64,000 bases of DNA from Bradyrhizobium erythrophlei (GCF_900129425.1 NZ_LT670817.1:6634001-6698000), one strand, 5' to 3'. Counted from the first letter of the stretch, positions 31,380 to 40,823 are shown. The notes: a model not told the origin generated them from the sequence alone. Program-made: numbers and translations.

Positions 31380-32978
31380 TTAATCGAACAGGTTGGCGAG
31401 GCGCTGCTTGATGCTGTCGGCAATGTAGAGCGCCAGCGCCTGGATGGTCGAGGTCGGGTTGACGCCGCCGGAGGTCACCCAGATGCTACCGTCGACGATG
31501 AAGAGGTTCTTCACGTCATGGCAGCGGCCCCATTTATTCACCACCGAGCGTTCGGGGTCAGTGCCCATGCGCGCGGTGCCGAGCAAATGCCAGCCGCCGT
31601 TCAGGATCGGACTCTCCACGGCAATATTGCTGGCGCCGGCTGTCGTCAGAATCTCCGTCGCGCGCGCGATGCCATGGTTCATCATCTTCAGACTGTTGGC
31701 GCTGATGGTATAGTCGAGCTTCGGCGCGGGGATGCCGCTACTGTCCTTCAGGTCAGGATCGAGCGTGACACGATTGTGCTCCTCGGGAAGGTCCTCGCAG
31801 ATCGCCGAAAGACCGATGCGATGGTTGAGCAGTTTCCGGTAGACCCGGTGATGGTCTTCGCCCCATGGCAGCCGCCCGGCCGCGGAACTGACAATGGCTT
31901 CCATGATCGCACCGACGCCGCGGCCGAACTGAAAGGTATAGCCGCGCACGAAATCGCGCCGGGAATCGGTTTCGTAGAATTCCTGGCTCCACAGACATAA
32001 AGGCGGGCCGTGATTGCCATCGAGCGGCTCATCGACATAGCCGTAGGTCAGGGCGTACGGGTGAAACATCAGGTTCTTGCCGACCAGCCCTGAGGAATTG
32101 GCAATGCCGTTGGGGAATCTTGCCGATACCGAATTCAGCATCAGGCGCGGCGTGCCGACGCCGTTGCAGGCGAGGATGACGACTTCGGCCGCCTGGAAGT
32201 GCTCCGGCCCCTCGCCGTCATAATAGATTACGCCTGTCGCCATGCCGTCTGCATCGACGGTTATTTCGCGAACCCGGCACAGCGTGCGCAGTTCGACGCC
32301 GGCGCGGATCGCATGCGGCCAGTAGGTGATGTCGGTACTGCCCTTGGCGCCCTGCGCGCAGCCCGGCGTGCAATGACCGAGGTTGATACAGCGCCCGCGC
32401 CCTTCATAGTCGGTCGTCGCAATCGTGGTGTCGGACGGCCACCAGTGCCAGCCGAGCTGGTTCATCGCCTTGCCGAAGCGCGTGCCCGACTTGCCGAGCG
32501 GCAGCGGCGGCATCGGCGGCTGTTTCGGCGGATAGGCGGGATCGCCGGCGAGACCCGAGACGCCCATCATGCGATCATTCTCGGCGAAGAACGGCTCCAG
32601 CGTGGCGTAGTTGATCGGCCAGTCGTCGGCGACGCCGTCGAGCGTGCGTACCCTGAAGTCGGAGGGGTGCAGGCGCGGAAAATGCGCGGTGTACATGATG
32701 GTGCTGCCGCCGACGCCGTTGAAGTTCACCACCTTGATCGGCGAATTGGCGTCGTTGATCGGATAATCGGTCGGCCGCGCCCGGCGGTTGGGATTGATGG
32801 CGAAATCGCTGAATAGCCGCGCCTCCCAATCCCGTCCGTTGCTCGGATAGTCTGAAGGCTTCACCCAGTCGCCCTGCTCGAGGCAGAGAATCCGCATCCT
32901 GGTATCGGCCAGACTCCACGCCACCGCGGCGCCTGACGCTCCGGAACCGATGATCAGCACATCGACTTTATCATGCAT
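31380..32978 (-). CDS. GMC-family FAD-dependent dehydrogenase, large subunit
   Basis: 532-aa flavoprotein oxidising an alcohol or sugar. The FAD-binding GSGASGAAVAWSLA is at residues 11-24 and the adenine-site CLEQGDW at about 32. The flavin-proximal NFNGVGGSTIMYTAHFPRL segment, the CINLGHCTPGCAQGAKGS cluster seen in gluconate/sorbose dehydrogenase-like GMC enzymes, and the C-terminal GGWHLLGTARMG and GSIWVTSGGVNPTSTIQALAL (with catalytic His and Asn) follow. No signal peptide. Its partner subunit is immediately downstream. Gluconate, 2-ketogluconate and other polyols are all possible substrates; this cannot be settled by reading. Confidence 0.88.
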   Translation of the reverse strand: MHDKVDVLIIGSGASGAAVAWSLADTRMRILCLEQGDWVKPSDYPSNGRDWEARLFSDFAINPNRRARPTDYPINDANSPIKVVNFNGVGGSTIMYTAHFPRLHPSDFRVRTLDGVADDWPINYATLEPFFAENDRMMGVSGLAGDPAYPPKQPPMPPLPLGKSGTRFGKAMNQLGWHWWPSDTTIATTDYEGRGRCINLGHCTPGCAQGAKGSTDITYWPHAIRAGVELRTLCRVREITVDADGMATGVIYYDGEGPEHFQAAEVVILACNGVGTPRLMLNSVSARFPNGIANSSGLVGKNLMFHPYALTYGYVDEPLDGNHGPPLCLWSQEFYETDSRRDFVRGYTFQFGRGVGAIMEAIVSSAAGRLPWGEDHHRVYRKLLNHRIGLSAICEDLPEEHNRVTLDPDLKDSSGIPAPKLDYTISANSLKMMNHGIARATEILTTAGASNIAVESPILNGGWHLLGTARMGTDPERSVVNKWGRCHDVKNLFIVDGSIWVTSGGVNPTSTIQALALYIADSIKQRLANLFD

Positions 32979-33003
32979 GCATTCCTCCCAACCGCCCCGA
33001 GCC

Positions 33004-35289
33004 CTACTCCTCGCCGTCGCGCAGCCGGCGATAGACCGCGCCGAGCACGTTGGAATAATCGTCGGTCCAAACCCGCTGGTTCTCGTCGGGTTCGGTCAAT
33101 TCCCACTGCTCCGAGGACGCCAGCTTGCCGAGGTCGGCCTCCTCGCGCGCGCAGACTACGACCGAAGTGGCGAAGATGTATTCGTCATCGCGGTTGGAAT
33201 CCTCGCTGTAGACCCAGCTCTTGAGATCGTTGGCTTCCGCAATGCCGACGACGACGCTGGACAATTCCAGATGCCGGTTGGAGACGTGCATCACGACAGC
33301 GCCCTGCGGCGCCAGCTTGTCCTTGTAGATCTTCATCGCCTCCTGGGTGGCGAGATGGATCGGGATCGCGTCCGACGAATAGGCATCGACGATGATCAGG
33401 TCGTAGACGCCGTCGGGCTCGCGGGCGAAGGTCAGCCGCGCGTCGCCCATGACGGGCTTCAGATCCGGCTCGCAGTTCTGGATGTAGGTGAAATATTTCG
33501 GGTCGCGCGCGGTATCGACCATCGACTGGTCGATCTCGAAGAATTTCCAGCTCTCGCCCGGCTCGGAGGCGCAGGTCAGGGTGCCGGAGCCCAGCCCGAT
33601 CACCGCCACGCGCAGCGGTGCGCCCTTGCGCTCGCGCACCGCCGTGATCGCCTGACCGATACCGCCATCCTTGTGGTAATAGGTGATCGGCTCCGGCCGC
33701 CCGGTCACCGGCGTGCCGTCATTGTTCAGGAATTTCTGGGCGCCGTGGATCGTGGTGCCGTGCATCAGCACGTGATACTGGCCATGCGGCGTGACCACGA
33801 TCTTGTGGACGCCGAAGAAGCTGCGCACGGTTTCGACGCGCCCGTCGTCGGACGGATAGGCGCGGATCAGCACCAGCGCCACCGCGACGGTTGCGAAAAT
33901 CTTCCAGCGGTTGGCGTTCAATCCGAGCGCCAGCAAGGCCGAGAGCACGCCGACGGCGCCGATCACCCAGACCCGGTGGTCGCCGAGCCAGGCCATGACC
34001 TTGCCCTGCGAATAGGACGGCGCGATCAGGGCTACCGCCAGCACGGCGAGAAACGGCCAGTACCAGCCGCTCCAGCGCGGCAAACGCTCCTCGCCGCCGG
34101 GCGGCCGGCACAACGCCGCCAGCCCCAGCAGGATCGGGTATTCGGCGATCCATGAGAAGGTAAAGGGTGCGATCAGGCCTGCGAACAATCCGCCGACCAT
34201 GCCGCCGAACGACAGCGCGACATAGAAACCGGTGAGATATCGCGCGGCAGGCCGCGTGCGCGCCAGTTCGCCATGGCAGGCCATCGCGATCACAAAAAAG
34301 CAAAGCAGATGCCCACCGAGCGTCAGCAGCAGGTTCTGCTCGCCGCCGATCGCGAGCAGCATGATCACGCCCGCGATCGCCAGCGGCTGCGTCATCAGCA
34401 TCCATTTGTGCGGCAGCAGCGGGCGCGACTGGAACACCAGCACCCAGGTCAAAAGATAAAGCGATAGCGGCAGCACCCACAACAACGGCGCCGCGGCGAC
34501 ATCGGTGGAAATATGCGCGGTCACCGCGATCAGCAGGCCCGACGGCACCGCGGCGAGGAAGATCCAGCGCGCGCGCAGGATCCACGGCGGCGGCGGGGCA
34601 TCGGTATCCTCGGCAAGTACATCGACCGCGGCCATCGCAGGCGAGCGCAGCAGCAGCACGCCGCAAGTCCCGATCAGGACGATCAGCAAGCCATAGCCGC
34701 CGGTCCAGATCAGGTTTTGCGTGCGCAGCGTGAACATCGGCTCCAGCAGCACCGGATAGGACAACAGCGCCAGGAAACTGCCGATATTCGAGGAGGCATA
34801 GAGGAAGTAGGGATCGGGCCCGTTGGGATGCCCGGTGCGGACGAACCAGGCCTGCAGGAGCGGATTGTTGGCGGCCAGTGCAAAGAACGGCAGCCCGATC
34901 GAGACCGCGAACAGGCCCAACAGCCAGAACGCATAGCCCGATGTCGGCGGCTCGCCCCACCCGCCCGCGATCGACAGCGGCAGCGTCAGCAGGGCGATCA
35001 GCAGCAGCCCCAGATGAACGACCACCGGAATCATGCGGTTGCGGATCCGCATCAGGTAATGCGCATAGGCATAGCCGGCGAGCAGCAGCGACTGGAAGAA
35101 CACCATCGCCACCGACCACACCGCCGGCGAACCGCCGAGCCGCGGCAGCACCATCTTGGTGAACAAAGGCTGCACCGAGAACAACAGCAGCGCGCTGACG
35201 AAGATGGCCGAGGTGTAGACCATCAGGACCAGCCGGTTTCGGCCGGCGGAAGGCTGGTCCGTGGCAGCGGACGGATCGGGTGACGTCAT
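33004..35289 (-). CDS. Membrane protein with C-terminal spermidine-synthase-like domain
   Basis: 761 aa. The first about 480 residues hold some 12-14 hydrophobic segments arranged like an MFS-type or SpeE-fusion membrane part (from LVLMVYTSAIFVSALLLFSV). The C-terminal 260 residues are a spermidine-synthase-like Rossmann domain: VIGLGSGTLTCASEP, a FFEIDQSMVDTARDP acidic site and DLIIVDAYSSDAIPIHLATQEAM. The polyamine-binding aspartates are only partly recognisable, so methyltransferase-like or unknown activity is possible. The ATG at 35289 has CCGGAG ahead; a frame open to 35412 is not favoured. Divergent from the CrtI-like gene, with a type-A repeat between. Confidence 0.82.
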   Translation of the reverse strand: MTSPDPSAATDQPSAGRNRLVLMVYTSAIFVSALLLFSVQPLFTKMVLPRLGGSPAVWSVAMVFFQSLLLAGYAYAHYLMRIRNRMIPVVVHLGLLLIALLTLPLSIAGGWGEPPTSGYAFWLLGLFAVSIGLPFFALAANNPLLQAWFVRTGHPNGPDPYFLYASSNIGSFLALLSYPVLLEPMFTLRTQNLIWTGGYGLLIVLIGTCGVLLLRSPAMAAVDVLAEDTDAPPPPWILRARWIFLAAVPSGLLIAVTAHISTDVAAAPLLWVLPLSLYLLTWVLVFQSRPLLPHKWMLMTQPLAIAGVIMLLAIGGEQNLLLTLGGHLLCFFVIAMACHGELARTRPAARYLTGFYVALSFGGMVGGLFAGLIAPFTFSWIAEYPILLGLAALCRPPGGEERLPRWSGWYWPFLAVLAVALIAPSYSQGKVMAWLGDHRVWVIGAVGVLSALLALGLNANRWKIFATVAVALVLIRAYPSDDGRVETVRSFFGVHKIVVTPHGQYHVLMHGTTIHGAQKFLNNDGTPVTGRPEPITYYHKDGGIGQAITAVRERKGAPLRVAVIGLGSGTLTCASEPGESWKFFEIDQSMVDTARDPKYFTYIQNCEPDLKPVMGDARLTFAREPDGVYDLIIVDAYSSDAIPIHLATQEAMKIYKDKLAPQGAVVMHVSNRHLELSSVVVGIAEANDLKSWVYSEDSNRDDEYIFATSVVVCAREEADLGKLASSEQWELTEPDENQRVWTDDYSNVLGAVYRRLRDGEE

Positions 35290-35455
35290 GGAAACTCCGG
35301 CTTGAACCCGGCGGGCGCCGGCGGCGGGATTTCCGGCAAAGCGCGCGCCGGGCGCGGCAATGGAGCATAGGGCGACGCGGCGGGCAATGCGGGGGAGACA
35401 GCCGAAGGGCATGTTGGCATTGTGCTGATGTTCACATCTTCGCTAAGGAGTGAAT

Positions 35456-35533
35456 GTCATTCCGGGACATGCCAAGCAGAACCCGGAAACTCGAGGTTCC
35501 GGGTTCATCGCTGCGCGATGCCCCGGGAACGAC
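35456..35533. repeat. Type-A palindromic repeat in a divergent promoter gap
   Basis: 78 bp from GTCATTCCGGGA to CCCCGGGAACGAC, with inner complementary arms ACCCGGAA and TTCCGGGT. Same family as the helicase insert, slightly decayed at the right end. It occupies most of the space just upstream of the CrtI-like gene start (35553). Confidence 0.8.
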
Positions 35534-35552
35534 GAATGCGAATGAACCAGCC

Positions 35553-37154
35553 ATGACAGAAACCGACGTCATCATCATCGGCGCGGGGCATAACGGCCTC
35601 ACCTGCGCGGCCTATCTGGCGATGGGGGGCCTGCGCGTGAAGGTGATCGAGCGCCGCAAGGTCGTGGGCGGCGCCGCGGTGACGGAGGAATTCCATCCCG
35701 GCTTTCGCAATTCGGTCGCGGCCTACACCGTCAGCCTGCTCAACCCGCGGGTCTCAGCCGATCTGAAATTGAGCGAGCACGGCCTGCGGATCGTCGAGCG
35801 CCGCGCCCAGAATTTCCTGCCCGCCCCCGATGGCAGCTATTTGCTGACCGGCGAAGGCCGCACGCATCAGTCCGTGGCCAAACTCAGCGAACGCGATGCC
35901 GTCAGGCTCGATGCCTTCACGCGCGAGCTTGAGGTGATCGCCGACGTGCTGCGCGCGTTCGTGTTGCGCGCGCCGCCGAACCTCGTCGAGGGGTTTGGCG
36001 CCGGATCGATCCGCGAAGCCTTCAACGCGCTCAGCACCGCCAACATCCTTCGCCGGCTTTCGCTGGAGCAGCAGCGCAGCCTGCTCGATCTGTTCACGCG
36101 TTCGGCCGGCGAAATGCTGGACGAGGTCTTCGAGAGCGACCTGGTCAAGGCGCTGTTCGGATTTGACGCTATCGTCGGTAATTACGCCAGCCCCTACGCA
36201 TCCGGCTCGGCCTATGTGATGCTGCATCATGCGTTCGGGGAGGTGAACGGCAAGAAGGGTGTGTGGGGCCACGCCATTGGCGGCATGGGCGCGATCACGC
36301 AGGCGATGGCGCAGGCGGCGCGCGGACACGGCGCCGAAATCGGGCTGGATGCCGGCGTGCGCGAGGTGATCGTCGAACGCGATCGCGCGGCCGGCGTCAT
36401 CCTCGACAACGGCGAAACGATAAGAGCCAGATATGTCGCCTCCAGCGTCAATCCTAAACTGCTGTATACGCGGCTGGTGCCTGCGGATGCATTGCCGCCA
36501 GCCTTTCTCGATCGCATCAAGAACTGGCGCAACGGCTCCGGGACTTTCCGCATGAATGTCGCGCTGAATGCCCTGCCCTCGTTCACGGCGCTTCCGGGCG
36601 CCGGCGACCACCTCAGCGCGGGCATCATTATCGGCCCGAGCCTGCCCTACATGGACCACGCCTGGCAGGATGCGCGGGCGCACGGCTGGAGCCGCGAGCC
36701 CGTGGTCGAGATTTTGATCCCGTCGACGCTGGACGATACGCTGTGCCCGCCGGGCCGGCATGTCGCCAGCCTGTTCTGCCAACATGTCGCGCCGCAATTA
36801 TCCGATGGAAGGTCGTGGGACGACCATCGCGAGGAAGTCGCCGATCTCATGATCGCGACGGTGGACAACTACGCGCCGGGTTTTGCCGCAAGCGTCATGG
36901 GACGGCAGGTGCTCTCGCCGCTCGATCTGGAACGGCAGTTCGGCCTGCTTGGCGGCGACATCTTTCATGGCGCGCTGACGCTGAACCAGTTGTTCTCGGC
37001 GCGGCCGATGCTGGGCCACGCCGACTATCGCGGCCCCCTGAAGGGTCTTTACCATTGCGGAAGCGGCGCGCATCCCGGCGGCGGTGTCACCGGCGCACCC
37101 GGCCATAACGCCGCGCGCGTAATTCTGGGGGATCACCGGACGCTGTTCAAGTGA
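35553..37154 (+). CDS. NAD(P)/FAD-dependent oxidoreductase, phytoene-desaturase (CrtI)/PYROXD2-like
   Basis: 533-aa flavoprotein. The dinucleotide-binding motif is VIIIGAGHNGLTCAAYLAMGG (residues 6-26), followed by ERRKVVGGAAVTEEFHPGFRNSVAAYTVSLL, typical of the CrtI/PYROXD2 family. The C-terminal FAD-contact stretch is GLYHCGSGAHPGGGVTGAPGHNAARVIL. No carotenoid genes are near and such proteins in Bradyrhizobium occur outside carotenoid clusters, so the substrate is unknown. The ATG at 35553 is chosen; the frame is open to 35454, but that part is the type-A repeat. A low-GC gap follows. Confidence 0.85.
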   Translation: MTETDVIIIGAGHNGLTCAAYLAMGGLRVKVIERRKVVGGAAVTEEFHPGFRNSVAAYTVSLLNPRVSADLKLSEHGLRIVERRAQNFLPAPDGSYLLTGEGRTHQSVAKLSERDAVRLDAFTRELEVIADVLRAFVLRAPPNLVEGFGAGSIREAFNALSTANILRRLSLEQQRSLLDLFTRSAGEMLDEVFESDLVKALFGFDAIVGNYASPYASGSAYVMLHHAFGEVNGKKGVWGHAIGGMGAITQAMAQAARGHGAEIGLDAGVREVIVERDRAAGVILDNGETIRARYVASSVNPKLLYTRLVPADALPPAFLDRIKNWRNGSGTFRMNVALNALPSFTALPGAGDHLSAGIIIGPSLPYMDHAWQDARAHGWSREPVVEILIPSTLDDTLCPPGRHVASLFCQHVAPQLSDGRSWDDHREEVADLMIATVDNYAPGFAASVMGRQVLSPLDLERQFGLLGGDIFHGALTLNQLFSARPMLGHADYRGPLKGLYHCGSGAHPGGGVTGAPGHNAARVILGDHRTLFK

Positions 37155-37176
37155 GTGGACGCAGATGCAGCCATCT

Positions 37177-37206
37177 GTCATTGCGAACGTCAGCGACGCA
37201 ATCCAG
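37177..37206. repeat. Left half of a type-C repeat
   Basis: GTCATTGCGAACGTCAGCGACGCAATCCAG, resembling the left arm of the type-C element at 61827 (GTCATTGCGAAGCGACGAAGCAATCCAG). No right arm is seen before the next gene, so it is a partial copy. Confidence 0.6.
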
Positions 37207-37220
37207 ATGGTGACGGAGGC

Positions 37221-37315
37221 AACCGGTTGACAACCCGGTGGACAGCCTGTGGAAAACCGGTTGACGGCCTGGTGATAAGGCGGTGGAGAAGCCGCCCGGA
37301 TTTGCTGTGGATATT
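37221..37315. repeat. Short repeats with DnaA-box-like 9-mers
   Basis: AACCGGTTGAC occurs twice exactly (37221-37231 and 37255-37265), with related CGGTGGA and CTGTGGA pieces between. TGTGGAAAA (37248) and TGTGGATAT (37306) are each one base from the DnaA box TGTGGATAA on this strand. No AT-rich unwinding region or origin-linked gene is near, so an origin is not claimed. Confidence 0.4.
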
Positions 37316-37371
37316 GTCAAGGCGGGCCTGTGAGCAACCAGGCAGAGGCTCAATCCAGGATCTGAAGCTGC

Positions 37372-38496
37372 TTAGACGTTGGAGAGTTGCGCCGAAAGCC
37401 AGGCAATGGCTTCCGTGCCGGAAACCTCATGACCGCCGGCAAATACGCGCAATGTGACAGCGCCCGCAGCGTCAACCTCCCGATAGGCCGTTTGAATTTT
37501 CGCGAATGCCTGGTCGCGGCCGAAAGTGTTGTTGCTAAGCCCGTCGCGATCCCCGATTTCGAAATACAAGGGGCACGGTCGCACCAATTTCGCCAAACCC
37601 GGAAAAAAATAATTTGCAGCGCCGGGCAGCTGGTGAAGGTAGGTCAGGAACGGTTGGCTTGCCCGGTTTTCGAGCCATCCGGATCTAACCAACTGCTCCT
37701 CGTCGCGCAAATACCCCGAAAGGACACTCGGCGTGCGCGCTCCCGTCGCGGCTTCGAGATTGCCGGCGATGACGCTACCCCACGACATTCCATAACGGAC
37801 AACGCGGAGTTCTGGCACTTTCAGTTGCCTCATGGCCCAAGGGCCGAGGTTCAGCGCCGAGCAAACCACGTTGTGATAGGAAATTCCTGCAAGTGAAAGC
37901 ATTCCGGCAAGATTGTCCTGACTTGGCTCATTGCCGGACTGAGGCAAGAACGGACACCACACAGCCAATCCCGCTGCGCACAGCCGTGCTCCAATCGCTC
38001 TCATGTAGTCAGGAGATGTCACGTTAAAACAACGCTCGGGAGTCGTCTCCATGCCGTGGGCCAGCAAGACGAGACCGCGAGGTGCTGTCCGCGGCACCGC
38101 CGCGCAGCCCATGACCGGAACTCCGCAGTCCAGGTCAAAGCTAAGTCTGTGAAGCGTGAAGTCCTCAATCCTGTCGGTCGAAAGGATTCGCAAACTCTCT
38201 TCCTGCGCGACGTGCAAGTGATCGCCGCCAAACGCCTCGCGGATTTCTGCCCTGATCACAGGCCCGGTGGCAGCACCCGTCAACCTGTCAGACCGACTGA
38301 GGTCAAAGAACGAATGATAGAACTTGTCATATTCAAATCGCGACCAATCCTGACTAAAACAATCCGCCGCGCATTTGCTGTTTGACAATTTCCTTTTTAA
38401 GTCCGTCCAGGCACCGGTGCCCGCGAGACCAAAGCAAGCCGACGCGACCACCGAGGCCGTCAAACCTCCAAGGAGAAAGTTGCGCCGCGCAATCAT
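37372..38496 (-). CDS. Exported alpha/beta hydrolase in a lower-GC island
   Basis: 374-aa protein with leader ARRNFLLGGLTASVVASACFG, a Tat-type signal, then an alpha/beta hydrolase region: LVLLAHGMETTPER, nucleophile elbow YGMSWGSVI (GxSxG form), an acidic IGDRDGLSN and His in FAGGHEVSG. It resembles prolyl-oligopeptidase/lipase-like hydrolases but no subfamily is clear. Base composition is visibly lower in GC than its neighbours, and the codon use is less biased, suggesting transfer. The ATG at 38496 was chosen for the signal peptide; no good ribosome site precedes it, and the frame is open to 38637. Confidence 0.72.
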   Translation of the reverse strand: MIARRNFLLGGLTASVVASACFGLAGTGAWTDLKRKLSNSKCAADCFSQDWSRFEYDKFYHSFFDLSRSDRLTGAATGPVIRAEIREAFGGDHLHVAQEESLRILSTDRIEDFTLHRLSFDLDCGVPVMGCAAVPRTAPRGLVLLAHGMETTPERCFNVTSPDYMRAIGARLCAAGLAVWCPFLPQSGNEPSQDNLAGMLSLAGISYHNVVCSALNLGPWAMRQLKVPELRVVRYGMSWGSVIAGNLEAATGARTPSVLSGYLRDEEQLVRSGWLENRASQPFLTYLHQLPGAANYFFPGLAKLVRPCPLYFEIGDRDGLSNNTFGRDQAFAKIQTAYREVDAAGAVTLRVFAGGHEVSGTEAIAWLSAQLSNV

Positions 38497-39090
38497 GAAA
38501 AAATTTGTATGGTGAACTAGATGGCATACAATGGCAGGAGATGAGCAAGAATGAGGCAGGAGAGTAAGCGTTGTTGCCGGTTGTTTCTCTTTCCATGTGC
38601 CTTTCAGATTTTTGTTACGGTCGACTATTTTTCGCAATCGGGGCTTCGCCCAAGTCTTGAAGTTTTCGTTCGCTCACGCGCGACCGGCTTTAATGCCTCG
38701 GTTTGAATGCTGAATTTTGCTCCACGCGTGCTGATTGCAATCGTGCATTCCGAATCAACTCGCGATTTGCGGTTACCGCAGCGAGCGTTCCAGTTGAAAT
38801 CGTCGCGCGGTCCGGCGAGCGATCGAGAGTCATTACCAAAGATTCATGTTCGGGCAGCGACATGACATGTGCTGTGCTGGATCGAGGCGCCCTTCAAAAA
38901 TGTCCGCGACCGCATATTGAAACAATCCGCTGGCATGATCGGCGTGGCACCGATCCCCGGGGATCCGCGTATTGTCTCCCGAAACGCTATTGGCGCGCGT
39001 AGCGCCAATCCGGACCCATCCGGACTGACCACGTGCGTCACGTGCGAAGTGCCTGTGCACAAACCGGGTATGTCCCAGTGCATGACGCTG
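38497..39090. other. Gene-poor stretch in the lower-GC island
   Basis: About 594 bp of noticeably lower GC with several short frames on both strands, none showing a recognisable motif, a good ribosome site or Bradyrhizobium-like codon bias. I see no repeat, tRNA or terminator. It may be decayed DNA left with the hydrolase island. Confidence 0.5.
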
Positions 39091-39402
39091 TCAACGTCCC
39101 CTGCGTTTGATGCCGACAGGCTGTGACGACGCGGTCCTGTCTCCGTTGGCGGAGTGAACTCTTTTGCGCATGACCACATGCTGGCCTCTCTCCCGATTTG
39201 TGCTGCAGGCCAGGGCCGCCTTTTGCGACACCGGCGCTTGCTCGGACACCGGGTCCGGACCTGACTGCCTCATGCCGTCGCCTCTGACGAACAGCTCGGA
39301 ATGCGGATCCACCGCAAGCCGCTCGAACAGCGCCTGCAGTTCGGGCCGAAGCCCGTCGCCGCACAGAGCGGCAATGGAGTGAAATTTACGGAAAGGTGCC
39401 AT
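39091..39402 (-). CDS. Small hypothetical protein
   Basis: 103 aa, soluble. The first half, MAPFRKFHSIAALCGDGLRPELQALFERLAVDPHSELFVRG, looks like a folded helical segment; the second half is polar and possibly disordered. The ATG is supported by AGGAG nine bases ahead, which is the main reason for calling it. Divergent from prmA, whose start is 120 bp away. Not recognised. Confidence 0.5.
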   Translation of the reverse strand: MAPFRKFHSIAALCGDGLRPELQALFERLAVDPHSELFVRGDGMRQSGPDPVSEQAPVSQKAALACSTNRERGQHVVMRKRVHSANGDRTASSQPVGIKRRGR

Positions 39403-39521
39403 GACCCAAAACTCCTGGCGAGGTGTTGAGGCACCATAGGGAGGCAGGCCTGTTGCGCCACCCGATTACCGGGTAATCGATGGGGCGCGTTACCCGCCTG
39501 CGCCATTTCCCCGGACCCTTG

Positions 39522-40418
39522 ATGACCTCCATTATTACCCCCAGCACCAGCCGCGCTACCTTCGCCATCGGCAACGAGCAGACCGCCAAGCGCGTGGTCG
39601 ATCTCCTGACCGAAAGCTTTTTCGACGGCCAGGCCGCCATCGCCGCGTACGAGGGTCCCGGCGGGCGCTGGGGCATCACGGTGCATTTTGCCGAAGCGCC
39701 CGATCAAACCTCGATCCGCGAACTCGTCCGTCTCGTCGCCGGTGACGAGGTCGCGCAAGCCATCAGCTTCGACACGGTTGAGGCAAAAGACTGGGTCAAG
39801 GCGACGCTCGAAGAACTCGTTCCGGTGCGCGCCGGGCGATTCATCGTGCATGGCAAACATGACCGCGCCCGGGTGCCGCCGAACAAGCTCGGCATCGAGA
39901 TCGAGGCGGCGCTGGCGTTCGGCACCGGCCACCACGGCACCACCCGCGGTTGCCTGCTGCTGCTCGACGCGGTGCTGAAGGCTTACCACCCCCGGCGCGT
40001 GCTCGACCTCGGTACCGGCAGCGGCGTGCTCGCCATCGCGACGGCGAAGGCGCAGCACCGGCCGGTGCTCGCGAGCGACATCGATCCGCTGTCGGTCCGG
40101 GCGGCGCGCGACAACGCCCGGCTCAACGGTGTTGGCGGTCGCGTGCAGGCGATCCAGGCGAGCGGGTTTTCAGCGCCGTTATTCGCCGCGCGCGGACCGT
40201 TCGACCTGGTGCTGGCGAATATTCTCGCCAATCCATTACGGCAAATGGCAACGCCGATGGCGCGGCATCTGGCACCATCGGCGTTGGTCATTCTATCGGG
40301 GTTGCTGCCGCATCAGGCTCAGGGGGTCGTCGCCGCCTACCGCGCCCGCGGGCTTGTTCTCGTGCGGCAGCTACAAATCGAGGGCTGGAGCAGCCTGCTG
40401 ATGCAGTGCGCGGCCTGA
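39522..40418 (+). CDS. prmA: Ribosomal protein L11 methyltransferase
   Basis: 298-aa SAM-dependent methyltransferase that trimethylates ribosomal protein L11. The catalytic domain is clear: ALAFGTGHHGTTRGCLLLLDAV, motif I VLDLGTGSGVLAIATAK, SDIDPLSVRAARDNARLNG and the NILANPL motif (with ANIL in place of the usual NILA spacing, LVLANILANPLRQMA). The N-terminal domain is shorter and divergent, as in alphaproteobacteria. The ATG at 39522 is used; an in-frame ATG at 39480 would add 14 basic residues. Convergent with a 65-aa gene. Confidence 0.9.
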   Translation: MTSIITPSTSRATFAIGNEQTAKRVVDLLTESFFDGQAAIAAYEGPGGRWGITVHFAEAPDQTSIRELVRLVAGDEVAQAISFDTVEAKDWVKATLEELVPVRAGRFIVHGKHDRARVPPNKLGIEIEAALAFGTGHHGTTRGCLLLLDAVLKAYHPRRVLDLGTGSGVLAIATAKAQHRPVLASDIDPLSVRAARDNARLNGVGGRVQAIQASGFSAPLFAARGPFDLVLANILANPLRQMATPMARHLAPSALVILSGLLPHQAQGVVAAYRARGLVLVRQLQIEGWSSLLMQCAA

Positions 40419-40433
40419 CATAATCAGAAATAC

Positions 40434-40631
40434 TTAATCAGCATCAGAAGGTCGCTGCTGGCGGGGGGCGACGGCGCCCTTTTCCTCTTCCTCGCCCAGC
40501 GTCCGCCTGACGCGGGCCTCGACAAAACGATCCAGGATCTGGACGATGACACCGCGTTGTTTCTTGGCGGTTGGAGGAATCTGGCCGCGGGGGACCGGCG
40601 GCGAAATCTTCTCAAACGTGAAAACAGGCAT
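40434..40631 (-). CDS. Small conserved-looking hypothetical protein
   Basis: 65 aa, MPVFTFEKISPPVPRGQIPP at the start, then IVQILDRFVEARVRRTLGEEEEKG and a polar tail. A helix of about 20 residues lies between disordered ends. I recall similar short proteins near prmA/pepP in Bradyrhizobium genomes but know no function. It is convergent with prmA (15 bp) and divergent from the aminopeptidase gene; a GAGGGGAT purine site is ahead of the ATG. Confidence 0.65.
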   Translation of the reverse strand: MPVFTFEKISPPVPRGQIPPTAKKQRGVIVQILDRFVEARVRRTLGEEEEKGAVAPRQQRPSDAD

Positions 40632-40823
40632 GGTGTATCCCCTCTTCGTTGAGTTGAAACACTCCTGGAATTTCCCCAGATATCGTTAGGTGAACCGTTT
40701 GTGAGACAAACCGTTCCATCCCGTCTAACGCAGGTGTAATAATTCAAGCATAAGTTACGCAAAATATGAAGCAATTTGCATTGCATTGCGGACTTCTCCC
40801 CGTACTCCTAAGGTAGGCCCGCG

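Noticed and set aside
37221..37315. Chromosomal replication origin
   Set aside because: Only two imperfect DnaA-like 9-mers, no AT-rich unwinding stretch and no origin-associated genes.
38703..39002. Possible 99-aa protein in the lower-GC island
   Set aside because: No motif, atypical composition, overlapping equally good frames on the other strand.
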